From Chitinophagaceae bacterium (GTDB taxonomy: Bacteria; Bacteroidota; Bacteroidia; Chitinophagales; Chitinophagaceae): a stretch of DNA of 35,013 nucleotides. The stretch is from contig JADZFY010000062.1 in assembly GCA_020854215.1 (NCBI GenBank), positions 1 to 35,013 on the forward strand, given 5' to 3'. The notes below the pieces were generated by a model, which saw only the letters and a program-made list of their open reading frames with translations, searched no databases and was not told where the DNA came from. The position numbers were made by a program, and so were the translations under genes. Below, piece by piece: positions 31,856 to 35,013 of the stretch. The stretch's first letter is position 1, and each line of letters begins with the position of its first letter.

Positions 31856-33004
31856 ATGAGCGTAACGCACCGCACTATAGCACATTTTGACCTGGATGCT
31901 TTTTTTGTATCTGTGGAATGCATTAATAATCCTTCGCTCAAGGGCATCCCACTCATTGTTGGGGGAAGCAAAGAAAGAGGGGTTGTGGCTGCCTGCAGTT
32001 ACGAAGCCCGTAAGTTTGGCATTCAATCGGCGATGCCAATGGCTACTGCCATGCGATTGTGTCCGCAGGCTACTGTTGTAAATGGCACCAGGAGCGAATA
32101 CACCAGGTATTCAAGGTGGGTTACGGAGATTATTTCTGCGAAAGCACCTTTATTTGAAAAGGCTTCCATAGATGAGTTTTACCTTGATCTCAGCGGGATG
32201 GAACGCTTTTTTGATACATGGTGTTGGACCATTGACTTGAGAAACGAGATTACGAATCAAACCGGGTTGCCTATTTCTTTCGGACTGGCATCTAATAAAA
32301 TGATGGCGAAAATAGCCACCAATGAAGCCAAACCCAACGGATATGTACAGGTGAAACCCGGAATGGAGGCAGCGTTTCTTTCCCCATTGCCGGTGAACGC
32401 CATACCCGGAATCGGGAAGCAAACCCATCAGCATTTATTGTCGCTGGGTATTCAAACGATAGGAGACCTGAGTGCACGAACGCCCGCTGATCTTGAGTTT
32501 TTACTGGGCGCTGCCGGGCCAGAACTTTGGAACAAGTCTCAGGGTATCCATAACAGTGCGGTTGTTCCCTATCAGGAAGCAAAATCCATTTCAAAAGAAA
32601 ATACCTTTGACACCAACACGAGCGACCTGGATTTTATCACTCGTGAATTGGTACGCATGACAGAAAGTGTGGCGTATGAATTACGGCGGGATGATAAAAT
32701 AGCCGGCTGTATTGCGGTGAAGCTCCGGTATCCCGATTTTGAAACAACTACGCACCAAATGGCCATAGATTACACCTGTTTTGATGACGAACTCCTACCT
32801 GCTGCAAGGATGCTTTTTCAGAAATTTTACCGTAAAGGACAGGCAATACGGCTGCTCGGTGTGCGATTAAGTGAACTTACTAATGGCGCCACACAAACCA
32901 ATCTCTTCGAAGACAATGAGAAAAAGGCGGAGCTGTACGCCGCTATAGACGCAGTGAAAGAGCGGTTTGGGAAGGCTGCTATTGCAAGGGGACGGGCAAT
33001 TTAA
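31856..33004 (+). CDS. dinB: DNA polymerase IV
   Basis: Y-family error-prone polymerase that copies past damaged bases. In the 382 residues the three catalytic acids are present: Asp12 (HFDLDAFFVSVE) and Asp106-Glu107 (SIDEFYLDL). AACSYEARKFGIQSAMP supplies the nucleotide-binding Tyr and Arg. A helix-hairpin-helix (NAIPGIGKQTHQHLLSLGIQTIGDL) and the little-finger domain follow. QTNLF at 347-351 is a beta-clamp-binding motif; about 30 residues extend beyond it. Start ATG at 31856 has GAGGT just upstream. Probably co-transcribed with rsmE. No SOS-type LexA box is evident. Confidence 0.96.
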   Translation: MSVTHRTIAHFDLDAFFVSVECINNPSLKGIPLIVGGSKERGVVAACSYEARKFGIQSAMPMATAMRLCPQATVVNGTRSEYTRYSRWVTEIISAKAPLFEKASIDEFYLDLSGMERFFDTWCWTIDLRNEITNQTGLPISFGLASNKMMAKIATNEAKPNGYVQVKPGMEAAFLSPLPVNAIPGIGKQTHQHLLSLGIQTIGDLSARTPADLEFLLGAAGPELWNKSQGIHNSAVVPYQEAKSISKENTFDTNTSDLDFITRELVRMTESVAYELRRDDKIAGCIAVKLRYPDFETTTHQMAIDYTCFDDELLPAARMLFQKFYRKGQAIRLLGVRLSELTNGATQTNLFEDNEKKAELYAAIDAVKERFGKAAIARGRAI

Positions 33005-33045
33005 TTTTTTTAACCCGATAGTCTACTGGTTTTGTAGGAAAATAA

Positions 33046-33053
33046 TATATTTG
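33046..33053 (+). promoter_or_regulatory. -7 promoter element of the peroxiredoxin gene
   Basis: TATATTTG matches TAnnTTTG exactly and lies 33 bases before the ATG at 33087. A TTTG at 33031-33034 is too close (11 bases) to be a normal -33 box. Confidence 0.55.
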
Positions 33054-33086
33054 CAGTCCTTTTTAATAACTTTTAAATGTTTAATT

Positions 33087-33722
33087 ATGAGTTTGCGTTT
33101 AGGTGACATTGCTCCAAATTTTACAGCAGAAACAACCGAGGGTAAAATTGATTTTTATGAATTTCTCGGAAATGGCTGGGGTGTTTTATTTTCTCATCCT
33201 GCTGATTATACACCTGTTTGCACTACCGAGCTGGGTAAAACTGCCATATTACAGGAAGAGTTTGCAAAGCGTAATGTGAAAGTGCTTGCTGTTAGTGTTG
33301 ACCCGCTGGACAAGCATCTGGGATGGGTAAAAGATATCAATGAAACGCAGAATACGGTAGTAAAATTTCCGATTATTGCGGATCCGGAAAGGAAGGTAGC
33401 CACCGCTTACGGCATGATCCATCCCAATGCTTCTGAGAACTTCACGGTTCGTTCTTTGTTTGTTATCGGGCCCGATAAAAAGGTAAAACTTACTATTACT
33501 TACCCGGCTTCAACAGGCAGAAATTTTTATGAAGTACTGCGTGTTATTGACTCTTTGCAGTTGACCAGCAACTACAGCGTATCTACTCCGGCCGACTGGC
33601 AGCCTACAGAAGACGTAATCATTTCTCCGGCAATTTCTAATGAAGATGCAGAAAAGAAATTTCCCGGCGGCGTTCGGATAGTTAAGCCCTATTTACGATA
33701 TACTCCACAACCGAATTTGTAG
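33087..33722 (+). CDS. 1-Cys peroxiredoxin (Prx6 type)
   Basis: Thiol peroxidase that reduces hydrogen peroxide and organic hydroperoxides. The 211 residues show the AhpC/TSA core with peroxidatic Cys45 in SHPADYTPVCTTELG (Thr42 and Pro43 in place) and the supporting Arg122 (TVRSLFVIGPD). There is no second cysteine anywhere in the protein, so it is a 1-Cys enzyme. The long C-terminal arm (YPASTGRNFYEVLRVIDSLQL ... GVRIVKPYLRYTPQ) is typical of the Prx6 group and builds the dimer. ATG at 33087 is preferred to an upstream in-frame ATG/GTG at 32967, which would overlap dinB and the promoter. Confidence 0.95.
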   Translation: MSLRLGDIAPNFTAETTEGKIDFYEFLGNGWGVLFSHPADYTPVCTTELGKTAILQEEFAKRNVKVLAVSVDPLDKHLGWVKDINETQNTVVKFPIIADPERKVATAYGMIHPNASENFTVRSLFVIGPDKKVKLTITYPASTGRNFYEVLRVIDSLQLTSNYSVSTPADWQPTEDVIISPAISNEDAEKKFPGGVRIVKPYLRYTPQPNL

Positions 33723-33767
33723 TTCAGGTTTTTCGGTTTTTTAAAACCCAATTTTATCTGAATCAAC

Positions 33768-33818
33768 GAAGCTCCGAAGTGAGGAACGGACATGGTCTGT
33801 TGCCGTACTTCGGGCTTC
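33768..33818. repeat. Long imperfect hairpin between the peroxiredoxin and histone-like genes
   Basis: GAAGC-T-CCGAAGT (33768-33780) pairs with ACTTCGG-GCTTC (33807-33818): 12 bp with a single bulged T. Inside it, ACGG (33786-33789) pairs with CCGT (33803-33806) to extend the structure. No T run follows (TGCATTTTG), so a simple terminator is not indicated. No copy of the whole element was seen elsewhere in the window. The rest of 33723-34006 is AT-rich with no gene seen. Confidence 0.55.
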
Positions 33819-34006
33819 TGCATTTTGATACCGATGCATTCTGCCCGCCATGGATTTTGTTTTTTGAAGAATCATGTTTGACCTGCTGATGATTTTCAAT
33901 ACAACGACATAAAAAAAATGAATAGGTTTTATATTATTATAAATATTATTACCTAATTTTCTGCATCAATTCATCACTTCTTCAAACACAATAAATTCCA
34001 ACAATC

Positions 34007-34444
34007 ATGGCAAAAGCAAAGAAAAAAAGTGCCGTAAAGAAAGCTGCACCTAAAAAGAAAGCGCCTGCTAAAAAAGCGCCTGCTAAGAAAGCAGTAAAAA
34101 AGGCAGCCCCTAAAAAGAAAACTCCTGCTAAAAAAGCGGTAAAAAAAGCTGCACCCAAGAAAAAAGCACCGGCTAAAAAAGTCGTAAAAAAAGCAGTTAA
34201 AAAGGCTGCCCCTAAAAAGAAGGCTCCTGCAAAAAAAGCAGTGAAGAAGGCTGCCCCTGCGAAAAAAGCCCCTGCGAAAAAAGCTCCCGCGAAAAAAGCT
34301 GTTAAAAAGGCTGCTCCTAAAAAAAAGGTACCCGCTTCCCAACCATTAACGGCTCCAGCGGCAGAACCCGTGATTTTACCGGCGCCACCTGCAGAAGATA
34401 ATTCGTCGCCGGCCGAAGACAACGGAGGTTTATTCAGCTTATAA
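34007..34444 (+). CDS. Histone-H1-like Ala/Lys/Pro repeat protein
   Basis: A 145-residue very basic protein. Residues 1 to about 112 are almost wholly Lys, Ala and Pro in short tandem units (APKKK, APAKKA, AVKKAAPKKK), like the C-terminal tail of histone H1 and the bacterial H1-like proteins; such tails bind and compact DNA without sequence preference. The last 35 residues lose the repeat, become Pro/Ala-rich and then acidic (AEDNSSPAEDNGGLFSL). No globular domain or signal peptide. A nucleoid-binding role is inferred from composition. The repeats make the gene prone to length change. A weak -7 box (TAATTTTC, one mismatch) lies about 55 bases upstream, and a terminator follows. Confidence 0.85.
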   Translation: MAKAKKKSAVKKAAPKKKAPAKKAPAKKAVKKAAPKKKTPAKKAVKKAAPKKKAPAKKVVKKAVKKAAPKKKAPAKKAVKKAAPAKKAPAKKAPAKKAVKKAAPKKKVPASQPLTAPAAEPVILPAPPAEDNSSPAEDNGGLFSL

Positions 34445-34473
34445 TAATCATCGTAACATAAATGGTGAAACAG

Positions 34474-34500
34474 CGCAGCTATTGTCAGGCTGCGTTTTTT
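34474..34500 (+). terminator. Rho-independent terminator of the histone-like gene
   Basis: CGCAGC (34474-34479) and GCTGCG (34489-34494) form a 6 bp GC-rich stem with a 9-base loop, followed by TTTTTT, 30 bases after the stop. The T run overlaps the stop codon of the convergent pyrF. Confidence 0.85.
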
Positions 34501-35013
34501 ATTGAATATAGGTACTCATTTCCTTCTGATATTGTGCGGCGATGGTACCTGCTTCGTAAGCAAAATCTTCTTTTTCGCCTGCAAAAATGATGGACCTCGA
34601 TACATTGACAAGTAAACCGAAATCCTTATTCATGGCTTTGTCAGAAATATCCTTCAGACTTCCTCCCTGGAACCCAACGCCCGGAATGAGTAAGAAGTGA
34701 TCAGGGAGTATGGCACGTATGTTTGTGAATTCTTCAGACTGGGTAGCACCTACTACAAACATCAAATTTTCTGTGGAGCCCCATTTCGAAACGGTTCTCA
34801 AAACTTTTTCGTATAACATTTCGGAGCCGGTTTGTTGTAGTTCAAAATCCTTAGCACCGGAATTGGAAGTGAGTCCTAAAACAATTGTCCATTTATTACT
34901 GTATTCCAAAAAAGGACGCACACTGTCTTCTCCCATATACGGAGCAACAGTAATCGCGTCAAAATCCATTATTTCAAAAAATGCCCGGGCATATTGTGAT
35001 GATGTGTTACCAA
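34499..35013 (-). CDS. pyrF: Orotidine 5'-phosphate decarboxylase (type 2), 3' part only
   Basis: Last step to UMP. The frame stays open to the right edge of the window, so the N-terminal part, including the catalytic Lys-Asp cluster, lies outside. The visible part reads GNTSSQYARAFFEIMDFDAI, then TVAPYMGEDSVRPFL, LTSNSGAKDFE, MFVVGATQSEEF, FLLIPGVGFQGG (phosphate-binding) and LVNVSRSIIFAG, the order found in the long type 2 enzymes of Bacteroidota and mycobacteria. The Met codon near 34969 is internal, not the start. The other pyrimidine gene in the window, pyrD, is 34 kb away at the opposite edge. Confidence 0.93.
   Translation of the reverse strand, partial: GNTSSQYARAFFEIMDFDAITVAPYMGEDSVRPFLEYSNKWTIVLGLTSNSGAKDFELQQTGSEMLYEKVLRTVSKWGSTENLMFVVGATQSEEFTNIRAILPDHFLLIPGVGFQGGSLKDISDKAMNKDFGLLVNVSRSIIFAGEKEDFAYEAGTIAAQYQKEMSTYIQ

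Noticed and set aside
33982-34422. Long minus-strand frame of FFAGAFF-type repeats
   Set aside because: It is the antisense of the Lys/Ala repeat gene, kept open only by the skewed repeat composition.

Overview
The window is a 35 kb piece of a Bacteroidota chromosome, most likely from the Chitinophagaceae or a close relative. Three things point there. Gene starts are preceded again and again by the Bacteroidota -7 element TAnnTTTG rather than TATAAT and strong Shine-Dalgarno sites. The housekeeping proteins (PurA, HflX, DinB, RmlA, Pit/DUF47, ZapA, PheT) look like Bacteroidota versions. Typical Bacteroidota accessory genes are present: a carboxypeptidase-regulatory-domain protein, a BatD-like protein, a PQQ-repeat propeller protein, a type 9 secretion C-terminal-domain-like fold, and an alanine/lysine histone-like protein. 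I see no insertion sequence, prophage, CRISPR array or rRNA operon.

Layout. 1-4.4 kb: the 5' part of pyrD (minus, cut by the window edge), a plus-strand membrane protein that I read as a STING-domain protein, a secreted beta-propeller protein, and dnaX. 4.6-7.8 kb: purA, a very acidic low-complexity protein and pabB, all plus. 7.7-12.3 kb: a lytic transglycosylase, a CAU tRNA with a strong bidirectional terminator, an M28 peptidase lipoprotein, and a divergent small outer-membrane beta-barrel protein. 12.4-18.8 kb: hflX with a Rieske protein, xylulokinase overlapping a carboxypeptidase-regulatory-domain protein, an orphan BatD-like protein and a Spy/CpxP-like periplasmic protein. 18.9-25.1 kb: a long minus-strand run of DUF47, pit, rmlA, galE, the transketolase C-terminal subunit, an ECF sigma factor and a putative anti-sigma factor. 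25.2-28.9 kb: pheT, a ZapB-like coiled coil and zapA, followed by a non-coding stretch that folds like 6S RNA; a small plus-strand protein sits between the two zap genes. 29.4-35 kb: dnaB, rsmE, dinB, a 1-Cys peroxiredoxin, a histone-H1-like protein, and the 3' part of pyrF (minus, cut by the window edge).

Most of the window is ordinary housekeeping: nucleotide synthesis, replication and repair, sugar-nucleotide synthesis, phosphate uptake and cell division. The most interesting item is the lone STING-like membrane protein at 362-1033, which has no nucleotide cyclase or other defence gene beside it. Second is the candidate 6S RNA downstream of zapA. Third is a free-standing protein that looks like a T9SS C-terminal domain but has no signal peptide. 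Product names rest on motif recognition by eye; no database search was run.
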